Origin: Streptomyces roseicoloratus
GTDB taxonomy: Bacteria > Actinomycetota > Actinomycetes > Streptomycetales > Streptomycetaceae
Length of the DNA: 64,000 bases
Assembly (NCBI RefSeq): GCF_004117935.1
Contig: NZ_SDOY01000013.1
Span: forward strand, 1 to 64,000
Direction: 5' to 3'
This document shows, in pieces, positions 44,288 to 51,851 of this stretch (position 1 is its first letter; the number at the start of each line of letters is the position of its first letter). Made by a program: the position numbers and the translations under genes. The notes beneath the pieces are model-generated. The model was not told where the DNA came from. It did no database searches and worked only from the letters and a program-made list of their open reading frames with translations.

Positions 44288-45199
44288 TCACGGCCACGTC
44301 CGGCCGCCGGTCAGTGCTCCGCCGGACAGCACCAGGAGTGCGGCGTCGAGGCCCGCCATGGCCACGACGGCGGCGAACGGCACGCGTCCGCGCAGCAGGC
44401 CGGGCGGTCCGGCCAGCGCCACCGCGCCGAGCGCGAGGGTCACGCCGACCAGCCCCGCTCCGGCCGGGGACACCCGGCCTGTCGGTCCGGCCGTCAGCAG
44501 CACGCAGGAGGCGAGGGCCAGGAGCACCGCCGTCGCCGTGGCTCCGCGTCGGCCCAGTCGCTGCGGGAGCCCGCGTACCCCGCCCGCGAGATCGTCCTCG
44601 ATGTCCGGCAGCACGTTGGTGAAGTGGGCACCCGTTCCCAGCAGCGCCGCGGCGGCGGTCAGCCACAGGGGCGGCCACGGGCGGCCCGGCAGGCTCAGCG
44701 TCAGGAACGCGGGCAGCAGCCCGAAGGCGACGGCGTACGGCAGCCAGGACAGGATCGTGCGCTTGAGCCACAGGTTGTACGTCCATCCGGCGGCGACGCC
44801 GGCGAGGTGCACCGCGCCCGCCGGTAGGCCGCAGCCGAGCGACAGCGGGACGCAGACCAGCAGGGCCGCGCCGGCCGCCGTGCCCACCGTGCCCGGCCGT
44901 GCGGCGCCCGTGGCCAGCGGCTTGTCCCGGCGACCCGCGGCACGGTCGCGCCGGACGTCCAGCCGGTCGTTGCACCAGCCGATCGACAGCTGGCCCGCGG
45001 CGACCGCCGCCACCGCCACGGCCGCGGAAACGAGGTCCAGCCCGCAGGCGGCGGCGAGCAGTGCCGCGAGGACCGTGACCGCCGTCGCCGGCATCGGGTG
45101 ACTCGCCTTCAGCAGACCGACGACGGCCTGGCCGTGCGACGGACCGGGTACGGCAGGACCGGCGAGGCGGGGGCGTTCTTCGTCCGTGGTGGGGCGCAT
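44288..45199 (-). CDS. UbiA-family prenyltransferase
   Basis: A 303-residue membrane protein with about eight helices and both aspartate-rich motifs of UbiA prenyltransferases: NDRLDVRRD at 77-85 (NDxxDxxxD) and DIEDD at 199-203. These bind the Mg-diphosphate of an isoprenyl donor, and the enzyme transfers a prenyl chain to an aromatic or small acceptor. The gene is divergent from the type III polyketide synthase gene with only 79 bases between, suggesting that the resorcinol- or pyrone-type product could be prenylated. That link is inference; respiratory quinone or other lipid acceptors remain possible. ATG 45197-45199 was preferred to GTG 45229. Confidence 0.9.
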   Translation of the reverse strand: MRPTTDEERPRLAGPAVPGPSHGQAVVGLLKASHPMPATAVTVLAALLAAACGLDLVSAAVAVAAVAAGQLSIGWCNDRLDVRRDRAAGRRDKPLATGAARPGTVGTAAGAALLVCVPLSLGCGLPAGAVHLAGVAAGWTYNLWLKRTILSWLPYAVAFGLLPAFLTLSLPGRPWPPLWLTAAAALLGTGAHFTNVLPDIEDDLAGGVRGLPQRLGRRGATATAVLLALASCVLLTAGPTGRVSPAGAGLVGVTLALGAVALAGPPGLLRGRVPFAAVVAMAGLDAALLVLSGGALTGGRTWP

Positions 45200-45278
45200 C
45201 CCCGTCACGCTAGGCGACGGCGCGCCCACGACACCCGGGTTGAGGGTGTCGGCGCCGAACCGTCCCTATGTTGGACCA

Positions 45279-46349
45279 ATGACCCGTGTCCTCGCGGTGA
45301 GCACGGCCTTCCCGCCGCACCGTTACATGCAGCACGAGATCACCGAAGACCTCGTCTCCGGCCTGCCGCCGGGGCCGGACAGGGAACTCGTGCGCCGGCT
45401 GCACGCGGCGACCGGTGTGGAGAGCCGTCGCCTGGCCCTGCCGCTGGACCGCTACCGCGACCTCGGCACGTTCGGCGACAGCAATCGCCTCTTCGTCGAA
45501 CGGGCCGTCGCCCTGGGCGCCGAGGCCGTCGAGCAGGCCCTGCACGACGCCGGAGTCCGCCCGGAGGCCGTCGACCTGGTCGTCTCGACGACCGTGACCG
45601 GCATCGCGACGCCCTCACTGGAAGCCCGGCTCGCCGCGCGGATCGGTCTGCGGCCCGACGTCAGGCGCACGCCGCTGTTCGGGCTCGGATGCTCCGCGGG
45701 GGCCGCCGGCCTCGCCCGCGTCCACGACTTCCTCGACGGGCGGCCGGGCGGCACCGCCCTCCTCCTGTCCACCGAGCTGTGCTCGCTCACCCTGCAGCGC
45801 TCCGACCTGTCGGTGGCGAACCTGGTGGCGGGCGGCCTGTTCGGGGACGGCGCCGCCGCGCTCGTGGCGGTGGGAGGGGACGGAAGCGGGGCCGACGACG
45901 CCCCCGTCCGCTCCTCCGTGCCGGGCGTCGTCGCGACGCGCAGCCGGCTGTATCCCGGGACCGGGCATCTGCTGGGGTGGGACGTCGGTGACTGGGGCTT
46001 CCGCATGGTCCTCGGGCCGGAACTCCCCGAACTCGTCAGGCTGCACGTGGCCGAGGAGGTCGAGTCGTTCCTCGCCGTGCACGACCTCAAGCCGGGCGAC
46101 GTGGGGGCATGGATCTGCCACCCCGGCGGCCCGAAGATCCTGGACGCCCTCGCCGACGGGCTCGGCCTGCCGGCCGCCGCCCTCGCGCCGAGCCGCCGCG
46201 CCCTGGCCGCGTACGGCAACCTGTCCTCCGCGTCGGTGCTGCAGATCCTGAAGGACGTGCAGTCCGATCCGCCGCCGCCGGGCACCACGGGGCTGGTGCT
46301 CGCCTTCGGACCCGGCTTCTCCTCCGAGCTCGTCCTCCTGGCCTGGTGA
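45279..46349 (+). CDS. srsA: Type III polyketide synthase (alkylresorcinol/SrsA type)
   Basis: A 356-residue chalcone/stilbene-synthase-fold enzyme. The catalytic triad is Cys138 in LGCSAGAAG, His281 in ICHPGGPK and Asn314 in YGNLSSAS. It should condense a fatty-acyl starter with malonyl- or methylmalonyl-CoA units to alkylresorcinols or pyrones, as SrsA does in S. griseus. The two following genes, a membrane methyltransferase and a flavin monooxygenase, match the srsABC order. No Shine-Dalgarno is visible and a -10-like TATGTT (45267-45272) lies just seven bases before the ATG, so the transcript may be leaderless. Confidence 0.92.
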   Translation: MTRVLAVSTAFPPHRYMQHEITEDLVSGLPPGPDRELVRRLHAATGVESRRLALPLDRYRDLGTFGDSNRLFVERAVALGAEAVEQALHDAGVRPEAVDLVVSTTVTGIATPSLEARLAARIGLRPDVRRTPLFGLGCSAGAAGLARVHDFLDGRPGGTALLLSTELCSLTLQRSDLSVANLVAGGLFGDGAAALVAVGGDGSGADDAPVRSSVPGVVATRSRLYPGTGHLLGWDVGDWGFRMVLGPELPELVRLHVAEEVESFLAVHDLKPGDVGAWICHPGGPKILDALADGLGLPAAALAPSRRALAAYGNLSSASVLQILKDVQSDPPPPGTTGLVLAFGPGFSSELVLLAW

Positions 46350-46356
46350 GGCGCCC

Positions 46357-46899
46357 ATGTCGATGACGCCGTACACCGCGCTGGTCCTGCTGGTCGTCGC
46401 CGAGCGCTTCGCGGAACTCGCCGTGGCCCGACGCAACGGTGACTGGAGCCGGGCCCGTGGCGCCCGCGAGCACGGCGCGGGGCACTATCCGGTGATGGTC
46501 GTCCTGCACGCCGCGCTCCTCCTCGGCTGCCTCGTCGAGCCCTGGGCGCTCGACCGGCCCTTCCTGCCGTGGCTCGGCTGGCCCGCCCTCGTGCTCACGC
46601 TCGGCGCGCAGGCCCTGCGATGGTGGTGCATCGGCACGCTGGGGCCGCGCTGGCACACCCGGGTGCTGATCGTCCCGGGCCTTCCGCTCGTGGCCGCCGG
46701 CCCGTACCGCTTCCTCCGGCACCCCAACTACGTCGCGGTCGTCGTCGAGGGCGCGGCCCTGCCGCTGGTGCACACCGCCTGGCTGACCGCCCTGGGCTTC
46801 TCGCTCCTGAACGCGGCGCTGCTCACCGTCCGCGTCCGCTGCGAGAACGACGCCCTGGCCCCGTCCCGCGCCCTCTCCCCCACCGGAGCCGCCTCGTGA
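46357..46899 (+). CDS. srsB: Membrane methyltransferase, ICMT-like (SrsB type)
   Basis: A 180-residue integral membrane protein with about four to five helices and the isoprenylcysteine-methyltransferase family signature GPYRFLRHPNYVAVVVEGAALPL near 112-134, with the SAM-binding RHPxY. In S. griseus the equivalent SrsB O-methylates the alkylresorcinol made by SrsA. GGTGAGG lies six bases before the ATG at 46357, and the gene begins seven bases after the polyketide synthase stop. Its own stop overlaps the next start. Length and topology agree with the family. Confidence 0.88.
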   Translation: MSMTPYTALVLLVVAERFAELAVARRNGDWSRARGAREHGAGHYPVMVVLHAALLLGCLVEPWALDRPFLPWLGWPALVLTLGAQALRWWCIGTLGPRWHTRVLIVPGLPLVAAGPYRFLRHPNYVAVVVEGAALPLVHTAWLTALGFSLLNAALLTVRVRCENDALAPSRALSPTGAAS

Positions 46900-47927
46900 T
46901 CGACCTCCTCGTGGTCGGGGGCGGGCCGGCGGGTCTGGCCACCGCGATCCACGCAGCGCGACGGGGCCTCGACGTCATGGTCGCGGAGCCGCTGCCCGCG
47001 CCCATCGACAAGGCCTGCGGGGAGGGGCTGATGCCCGCGGCTGTGCGCGCCCTCGACGCGCTCGACGTGCGGGTGGCCGGCCGGGACCTGCGGGGCATCC
47101 GTTACGTCGACGCCGCGGGTGGCCGGAGTGCCGAGGCCCCGTTCCGCACCGGGCCGGGGCGTGGCGTGCGCCGGACGGTGCTGCACGAGGCCCTCGCCGC
47201 GCGGGCCGCCGGGCTGGGCGTTCCGGTCGTCCGGCGCCGGATCCGCCGGGTGACCCAGTCCGGCGCGTACGTGACCGCCGACGGGATCACCGCCCGGTAT
47301 CTCGTGGCGGCCGACGGGCTGCACTCGCCCGTCCGGCGCGCGCTCGGCGTGTCCGTACGGCCGGCCGTCGCCCGGCGGCACGCGGCCCGGTACGGGCTGC
47401 GGCGCCACTACGCCGTCGAGCCGTGGAGCGATCTGGTCGAGGTGCACTGGGCCGCCGACTGCGAGGCGTACGTCACCCCGCTCGGGCCGCGGCAGGTCGG
47501 CGTCGCCATCCTCACCTCGCGCCGGCTGCCCTTCGACGAGCAGCTGACCCGTTTCCCCGCGCTGGCCACCCGGCTGGCCATGGCCGGCGGGACTGCGGTG
47601 CGGGGCGCCGGGCCGCTCCGTCAGCAGGTCCGCACCAGGACGGCCGGGCGGGTGCTGTTCGTGGGTGACGCCGCCGGGTACGTGGACGCGCTGACCGGTG
47701 AGGGCCTCACGCTCGCCCTGACGGCGGCGGACGCCCTCGTACGCTGCCTCCACGAGGGGCGTCCGCAGGCGTACGAACAGGCCTGGTGCCGGCTGTCCCG
47801 CAGTTACCGCCTCCTCACGAGGTCCCTGCTCTGGGTCCGGAACCAGCCGCCGCTGGCTCCGCTGATCATGCCGGCGGCGGCGCGGTTCCCCGGCCTGTTC
47901 CGGAGCGCCGTGAACCTGCTGGCCTGA
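46896..47927 (+). CDS. srsC: FAD-dependent hydroxylase (SrsC type)
   Basis: A 343-residue group A flavoprotein monooxygenase of the geranylgeranyl-reductase/PHBH fold. The FAD motif VVGGGPAGLATAIHAARRGLDV is at about 5-26, a DG-like motif VAADGLHSPVRR near 130, and GRVLFVGDAAGYVDALTGEGL near 250-270. In the S. griseus pathway SrsC hydroxylates the alkylresorcinol toward quinones. It starts at a GTG overlapping the upstream methyltransferase stop (GTGA), so all three srs-like genes are translationally coupled. The C-terminus is hydrophobic (LLWVRNQPPLAPLIMPAAARFP), fitting a membrane-bound lipid substrate. Confidence 0.9.
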   Translation: MIDLLVVGGGPAGLATAIHAARRGLDVMVAEPLPAPIDKACGEGLMPAAVRALDALDVRVAGRDLRGIRYVDAAGGRSAEAPFRTGPGRGVRRTVLHEALAARAAGLGVPVVRRRIRRVTQSGAYVTADGITARYLVAADGLHSPVRRALGVSVRPAVARRHAARYGLRRHYAVEPWSDLVEVHWAADCEAYVTPLGPRQVGVAILTSRRLPFDEQLTRFPALATRLAMAGGTAVRGAGPLRQQVRTRTAGRVLFVGDAAGYVDALTGEGLTLALTAADALVRCLHEGRPQAYEQAWCRLSRSYRLLTRSLLWVRNQPPLAPLIMPAAARFPGLFRSAVNLLA

Positions 47928-47976
47928 ACCATCCGCCGGACAGGACCCAGGATGTCGCCGATGTGCCGTCGTGGCG

Positions 47977-49593
47977 TCAGGGCGTGTGCCGGCCGAGGAG
48001 GACTCCCGGGTTGAGGACGTGATGCGGGTCGAGGGCGTTCTTGACGGCCCGGAGCGCGAGCGCGAAGGGCTCCGGGCGTTGCGTGTCGTAGCCGGGGCGG
48101 TGGTCGCGGCCGACCGCGTGGTGGTGGGTGACGGTCGCGCGGTGGCGGTGCAGGACGTCGGTCGCCGCGGCCTTGATGTCGTCCCAGATCCGCACCTCGT
48201 CGCCGGGCCGTCCGGCCACGACCACGGTGAAGTAGGGCGCGGCGCCGTCGGGGTACACGTGGGTGAGGCGGCAGTTGACGGTCGCCCGGTGCCCGGTGGC
48301 CTCGAGGGCGGCGGCGCCGACCTCGGTGCGAACGGCGTCGATCAGCGCGGGTACGCGGTCCCAGGTGGCGGCGGTCTCGAAGGTCTCGACGACCGCGCCC
48401 ATGCGGGCCAGTCCGTCGCGCAGGTAGGGCATGCGGAGGAACGCGGAGCGCCACGCGCCGACGGCCGTGCTGGCCTCCGCGCGGCGGCCGGCCGTCGGCG
48501 GCTCGGCGCGGCCGCCGTGCGCGCGGGCCAGTTCCAGGGCGGTGGCGAGGCGGTCGTCGGCGGGGGCCGTGGCGGATTCGAAGCCCAGGACGAGGACCGT
48601 GGAGCCGTCGTGGGACGCCCCGGACAGGAGTGCCTCGCCGGGATCGAGCAGGCGGCAGTTGGCGGGGGCGAGGTCGGAGCGGGCGATGTCCCGCACCGCG
48701 TCGAGCGCGCGGTGGAAGTCGGTGAAGGCGACGGAGGCCGCGGCCTTGTGCCGGGGGCGCTCCTGCAGGCGCATCCATGCCTCGGTGATGACGCCGAGGG
48801 AGCCTTCGGAGCCGAGGAAGAGCCGGTCGGGCGAGGGTCCCGCACCGGATGCGGGAAGCCGCCAGGAGGCGCTGGTACCGGCCGGGGTGACCACGCGCAG
48901 GGACTGCACGAAGTCGTCGATGTGGGTGCGGACGGTGGCGTAGTGGCCGCCCGCCCGGGTGGCGAGCCAGCCGCCGAGGGTGGAGAACTCGAAGCTCTGC
49001 GGGAAGTGGCGCAGGGTCAGCCCGTGCGGTCGCAGTTGTCCTTCGAGTACGGGTCCGAGGGCGCCGGCCTGGATCAGGGCGGAGCGGCTCGTGGTGTCGA
49101 TCTCCAGGACCCGGTCCATCGCGGTCAGGTCGAGGGACAGCACGGCCCGGTGGGCGTCGCCGCGGTACTCCACTCCGCCGACCACGGAGGAGCCGCCGCC
49201 GAAGGGGATCACGGCCACGGCGTGCTCGCCGGCCCAGTCGAGCAGGTCGGCCACGTCCTGGTCGCGGGAGGGCCGGGCGACGAGGTCGGGGACGCGGCCG
49301 GGGCGGCCGCGCAAGGCGCGGATGACGTCGCGGTAGGCCTTTCCCATGGCGTGGGCGGCGCGCTCCGCGGGGTCGGCGGTGACCAGGTGCGCCAGGGAGG
49401 CCGGGGGTGTGGCGCCCGGGTCGCCGATGGGGAGGTCGGCGATGCGGGGCAGGGGCAGCGGGCGGGCCAGGGTGCCCGGCAGCAGGGCGCCCAGCGCCAG
49501 GCACTCGGCGTCGTCGGGCTGCGCGTCGGCGTAACCCCAGCCCCACCAGGAGCGGGGCCGGTCGGCGGGGTGGTGGTTCGCGGTGGCGGGCAT
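47977..49593 (-). CDS. FAD-binding oxidase, alkyl-DHAP-synthase-like
   Basis: A 538-residue flavoprotein of the VAO/PCMH family. The N-terminal SWWGWGY motif, the FAD segment PFGGGSSVVGGVEY near 132-145, FPQSFEFSTLGGWLATRAGGHYATVRTHIDDFV near 205, LGSEGSLGVITEAWMRL near 262 and the C-terminal VTHHHAVGRDHRPGY near 490 all match alkyldihydroxyacetonephosphate synthase. That enzyme swaps an acyl for an alkyl chain to make ether lipids. The His-rich motif is the catalytic site in that enzyme. It faces the srs-like operon and is divergent from a TetR gene, with the shared palindromic operator 25 bases upstream of its start. Ether lipid synthesis or another lipid oxidation is likely. Confidence 0.85.
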   Translation of the reverse strand: MPATANHHPADRPRSWWGWGYADAQPDDAECLALGALLPGTLARPLPLPRIADLPIGDPGATPPASLAHLVTADPAERAAHAMGKAYRDVIRALRGRPGRVPDLVARPSRDQDVADLLDWAGEHAVAVIPFGGGSSVVGGVEYRGDAHRAVLSLDLTAMDRVLEIDTTSRSALIQAGALGPVLEGQLRPHGLTLRHFPQSFEFSTLGGWLATRAGGHYATVRTHIDDFVQSLRVVTPAGTSASWRLPASGAGPSPDRLFLGSEGSLGVITEAWMRLQERPRHKAAASVAFTDFHRALDAVRDIARSDLAPANCRLLDPGEALLSGASHDGSTVLVLGFESATAPADDRLATALELARAHGGRAEPPTAGRRAEASTAVGAWRSAFLRMPYLRDGLARMGAVVETFETAATWDRVPALIDAVRTEVGAAALEATGHRATVNCRLTHVYPDGAAPYFTVVVAGRPGDEVRIWDDIKAAATDVLHRHRATVTHHHAVGRDHRPGYDTQRPEPFALALRAVKNALDPHHVLNPGVLLGRHTP

Positions 49594-49617
49594 ACGGGTG
49601 CTCCCGGCGGGGTCCAG

Positions 49618-49652
49618 GGTAATTTACCGAGCGGTAAATTACCCTAGGGTAA
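49618..49652. promoter_or_regulatory. Two overlapping palindromes, TetR-type operator
   Basis: GGTAATTTACCG (49618-49629) and CGGTAAATTACC (49632-49643) are perfect 12-bp inverted arms around AG. TTACCCTAGGGTAA (49639-49652) is a perfect 14-bp palindrome overlapping its right end. The site fills most of the 69-base gap between the ADHAPS-like gene and the TetR gene and covers the likely promoters of both; a -10-like TAAGAT (49650-49655) precedes the TetR ATG. Autoregulation by the TetR protein is the natural reading. Confidence 0.85.
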
Positions 49653-49662
49653 GATCCTACGT

Positions 49663-50301
49663 ATGACAACGCCTCCCGCGAAGGCCGGCACCAAGGGTGT
49701 GCCGAGGGCCGAACGCGAACGCCAGATCCTGGCCGCCGCCACCGAGGAGTTCGGCCGCGGCGGCTACGAGGCCACCACCGTGGCCGCCGTCGCCGCGCGC
49801 GTCGGCGTCACCAAACCGCTGTTGCACCAGTACTTCGGCGGGAAGCAGGACCTCTACCTCGCCTGTCTGGAGCCGGTCGGCGAACGCCTGCTGGGTGCCG
49901 TCCGTGCCGCGATGGCCGGGGACTCCCCCGGAGCGCCGTCCACTCCCCTTCGCGTCATGGACGCGTTGTTCCACGCCCTCGACGGGCAGCGCGAGGCCTG
50001 GTTCGTCCTCTACGACCCGACCCTGCCGCCGGACAGCGACGCCGCCCGCCGCGCGGCGCACTACCGCAAGGCCATCGACGGTCTCGCGGCGACCGGCTCC
50101 GCCGGCCTGCTGCACACGACCGGGTCCGACGACCCGCTCGACGCCGACGCCCTCACCTACGCGTGGCGCGGCCTGTGCACGGCCCTCGTCCGCTGGTGGA
50201 TCAGCCACCCCGACGAGTCCCCCGCCGCCATGACGCGACGGTGCGGACGGCTCTTCGCCGCGGCCCGCTCCCTCGGGGCCGCCGAGGGCGAGCGGATCTG
50301 A
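49663..50301 (+). CDS. TetR/AcrR-family transcriptional regulator
   Basis: A 212-residue regulator. The N-terminal helix-turn-helix domain (about 15-62) reads ERQILAAATEEFGRGGYEATTVAAVAARVGVTKPLLHQYFGGKQDLYL, and the C-terminal all-helical half binds a ligand. It is divergent from the ADHAPS-like gene and separated from it only by the double palindrome, so it probably represses both genes and releases them on binding a fatty-acyl or related lipid. The ligand is unknown. The TSS predicted from TAAGAT falls at or near the ATG, suggesting a leaderless or very short leader. Confidence 0.93.
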   Translation: MTTPPAKAGTKGVPRAERERQILAAATEEFGRGGYEATTVAAVAARVGVTKPLLHQYFGGKQDLYLACLEPVGERLLGAVRAAMAGDSPGAPSTPLRVMDALFHALDGQREAWFVLYDPTLPPDSDAARRAAHYRKAIDGLAATGSAGLLHTTGSDDPLDADALTYAWRGLCTALVRWWISHPDESPAAMTRRCGRLFAAARSLGAAEGERI

Positions 50302-50369
50302 GAGAAGCGGGCCGCGGGGCGCGGGGCGCGGGGCGCACGAGGACGCCGGCGGGTCCGGGGGCCGCGACG

Positions 50370-50409
50370 ACGCCGACCGGGCCCCGCTCCCACGAGGCCC
50401 GGTCGGCGT
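50370..50409. terminator. Terminator-like hairpin between TetR and GlsB-type genes
   Basis: A 14-bp perfect stem (50370-50383 with 50396-50409, arm ACGCCGACCGGGCC) and a 12-base loop lie between two convergent genes. Just upstream (about 50312-50335) is a short tandem GGGGCGC run. Confidence 0.75.
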
Positions 50410-50433
50410 GTCCCCTGCGTCGCCGCCGCGTCG

Positions 50434-50694
50434 CTACCTGGCCCGGGCCCGGTCCACCGCGGCGACACCGATCGCGGCGAGTCCGATCTGGATGAGCCAC
50501 TCGATCCAGTCCACGCCCTCCGTGTCGTCGACTCCCGCCGCGTGGGCGATGGCCGAGCCGGCCAGCGCCGCCGCGATGCCGATCAGGATCGTCAGCCAGA
50601 TCGGCACGTGCTGCCGCCCCGGCAGCACCAGCCGCCCCAGCACACCGATGATCGTTCCGATCACCAGAGCGCTGATGATCCCCGAGACCTCCAT
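50434..50694 (-). CDS. GlsB/YeaQ/YmgE-family stress membrane protein
   Basis: An 86-residue protein with three hydrophobic helices: ISALVIGTIIGVLGRLVLPG, VPIWLTILIGIAAALAGSAIAHAAG and IEWLIQIGLAAIGVAAV. The conserved G-x-L-GRL--PG at the first loop is the family signature (transglycosylase-associated protein, a misnomer). Members are small general-stress membrane proteins of unknown mechanism. GGAGG lies seven bases before the ATG at 50692-50694. It is divergent from the gas vesicle cluster, so both may respond to the same stress signal. Confidence 0.9.
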   Translation of the reverse strand: MEVSGIISALVIGTIIGVLGRLVLPGRQHVPIWLTILIGIAAALAGSAIAHAAGVDDTEGVDWIEWLIQIGLAAIGVAAVDRARAR

Positions 50695-50895
50695 GAGCTC
50701 GCCTCCCTCTGCGCTCACTCGTTCACCCGGTCACTCGTTCACCGCGCAACTTCCCGGCATCCGCCGATGCATGCGCGAAACGATCGCGGGGCCGTGTTCG
50801 GGCATTCCGGCCTTTCGCCTTTCGCGGTTTCAGGCGCGGGACAGCGTGGAATGCGCATCGGTTGCACGGAGGATCACGACCTACCTTGGCGGTGA
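50695..50895. promoter_or_regulatory. Divergent promoter region of GlsB-type gene and gas vesicle cluster
   Basis: No gene is seen here. The region includes a 13-bp direct repeat (50715-50743) near the GlsB-type start, and an unused ribosome-binding-like GGAGGA at 50868-50873 with no usable start codon at normal spacing in the gvpO frame. No confident promoter was assigned. Confidence 0.45.
50715..50743. repeat. 13-bp direct repeat
   Basis: TCACTCGTTCACC occurs at 50715-50727 and 50731-50743, spaced 16 bases apart, about 20 bases before the GlsB-type start on the other strand. It could be a regulator site or a remnant of slippage. Confidence 0.7.
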
Positions 50896-51090
50896 ACCGT
50901 CACGAATACCACCGGCAAGCACCACCGCAGGCGCCACGAGGACGAGTCGGAAGAACGGGATCCGGAAACCGGGACCGAGGAAGATGCGGAATCGGAATCC
51001 GAAACCGACGACGATCCGGAGGCTGAGGCGGAAACGGAAGACGAACCCGACGCGGAGACGGAGTCCGAAAGCACCACCGAGCCGGACCGC
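50896..51090 (+). other. In-frame acidic N-terminal extension of gvpO without a canonical start
   Basis: From the codon after TGA 50893-50895 the gvpO frame stays open for 65 codons. It encodes TVTNTTGKHHRRRHEDE followed by an Asp/Glu/Thr-rich stretch, which looks like the basic-then-acidic N-terminus of Streptomyces GvpO proteins. There is no ATG, GTG, TTG or CTG in the stretch. GTC at 50899 has GGTGA (50891-50895) close upstream. Either a GTC start is used, a start codon was lost by mutation or error, or translation begins at GTG 51091. Confidence 0.55.
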
Positions 51091-51351
51091 GTGCCCGTCG
51101 GGGAGGCGGTACGCCATGCCGTCGAGCAGCTCAGCGACCTGCTGGGGCGCACGCCCGAGTCCGTGTCGGCCGTGAAGCCGACGGACAGCGGATGGACCGC
51201 TCAGGTCGAGGTGGTCGAGATCGAGCGGGTTCCGGAGACCACCAGTGTTCTGGCAAGTTACGAGGTTGCGCTCGGCACGGACGGGCAGTTGCTGGGTTAC
51301 GAACGCGGAAAGCGGTACACGCGCGCTCAGGTCGACCAGAACGACATGTGA
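51091..51351 (+). CDS. gvpO: Gas vesicle protein GvpO
   Basis: The GvpO domain of 86 residues from the first canonical start: VRHAVEQLSDLLGRTPESVSAVKPTDSGWTAQVEVVEIERVPETTSVLASYEVALGTDGQLLGYERGKRYTRAQ. The VEVVE-ERVP-TTSVLA-YEV block is the family signature. GvpO is required for vesicle formation in other organisms but its mechanism is unclear. An acidic, in-frame extension upstream lacks a start codon, so the true N-terminus is uncertain; with it the protein would have about 150 residues, near the usual length. It is the first gene of the gvpOAFGYZJLSK cluster, 33 bases before gvpA. Confidence 0.8.
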   Translation: MPVGEAVRHAVEQLSDLLGRTPESVSAVKPTDSGWTAQVEVVEIERVPETTSVLASYEVALGTDGQLLGYERGKRYTRAQVDQNDM

Positions 51352-51384
51352 GCATGCCGTTCCCTCGAACCGAGGGAGGAGAAA

Positions 51385-51849
51385 GTGTCTGTAGTACAGC
51401 AAGGCGGCGGAATGCCCGGACAGGGCGGCGGCACGGGAAATCTCTACGACGTGCTGGATCTGATACTCGACCGGGGCCTGGTCATCGACGCATTCGTCCG
51501 GGTGTCCCTGGTGGGTATCGAGATCGCGAAGATCGACGCCAGGGTGGTCGTGGCGAGTGTCGACACCTATCTCCGCTTCGCCGAGGCCTGCAACCGGCTC
51601 GACCTGGAGAGCGGGAAGAAGGCTCCGGCCCAGCTCACCGACGTCATGGAGAAGTCGGTCGAGGGCGGTGCGAAAGGCAAGACCAAGGGCGCGCTGAGCG
51701 GTGCCGTGGAGGCCTTCACGGATTCCCTGACCGGCCGCGACGACGAAGCACGCGAGAAGGAACCGCGCCGACGGAGCGAGAAGCACGACGACGACCGCCC
51801 TCGCGGCCGTGAGCGCTCGGCGCGCCGATCCTCAGAGGACGGGGAGTGA
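51385..51849 (+). CDS. gvpA: Gas vesicle structural protein GvpA
   Basis: A 154-residue protein. Residues 18-75 are the GvpA core ([49 protein letters not shown]), the amphipathic helix-beta-beta-helix unit that builds the gas vesicle wall. A short Gly/Gln N-terminus precedes it, and a long charged tail (about 80-154, Lys/Arg/Asp/Glu-rich) follows, as in other Streptomyces GvpA proteins but unlike the short GvpA of cyanobacteria. GGGAGGAG lies just before the GTG at 51385. Its stop overlaps the region before gvpF by a few bases. Confidence 0.93.
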   Translation: MSVVQQGGGMPGQGGGTGNLYDVLDLILDRGLVIDAFVRVSLVGIEIAKIDARVVVASVDTYLRFAEACNRLDLESGKKAPAQLTDVMEKSVEGGAKGKTKGALSGAVEAFTDSLTGRDDEAREKEPRRRSEKHDDDRPRGRERSARRSSEDGE

Positions 51850-51851
51850 CG

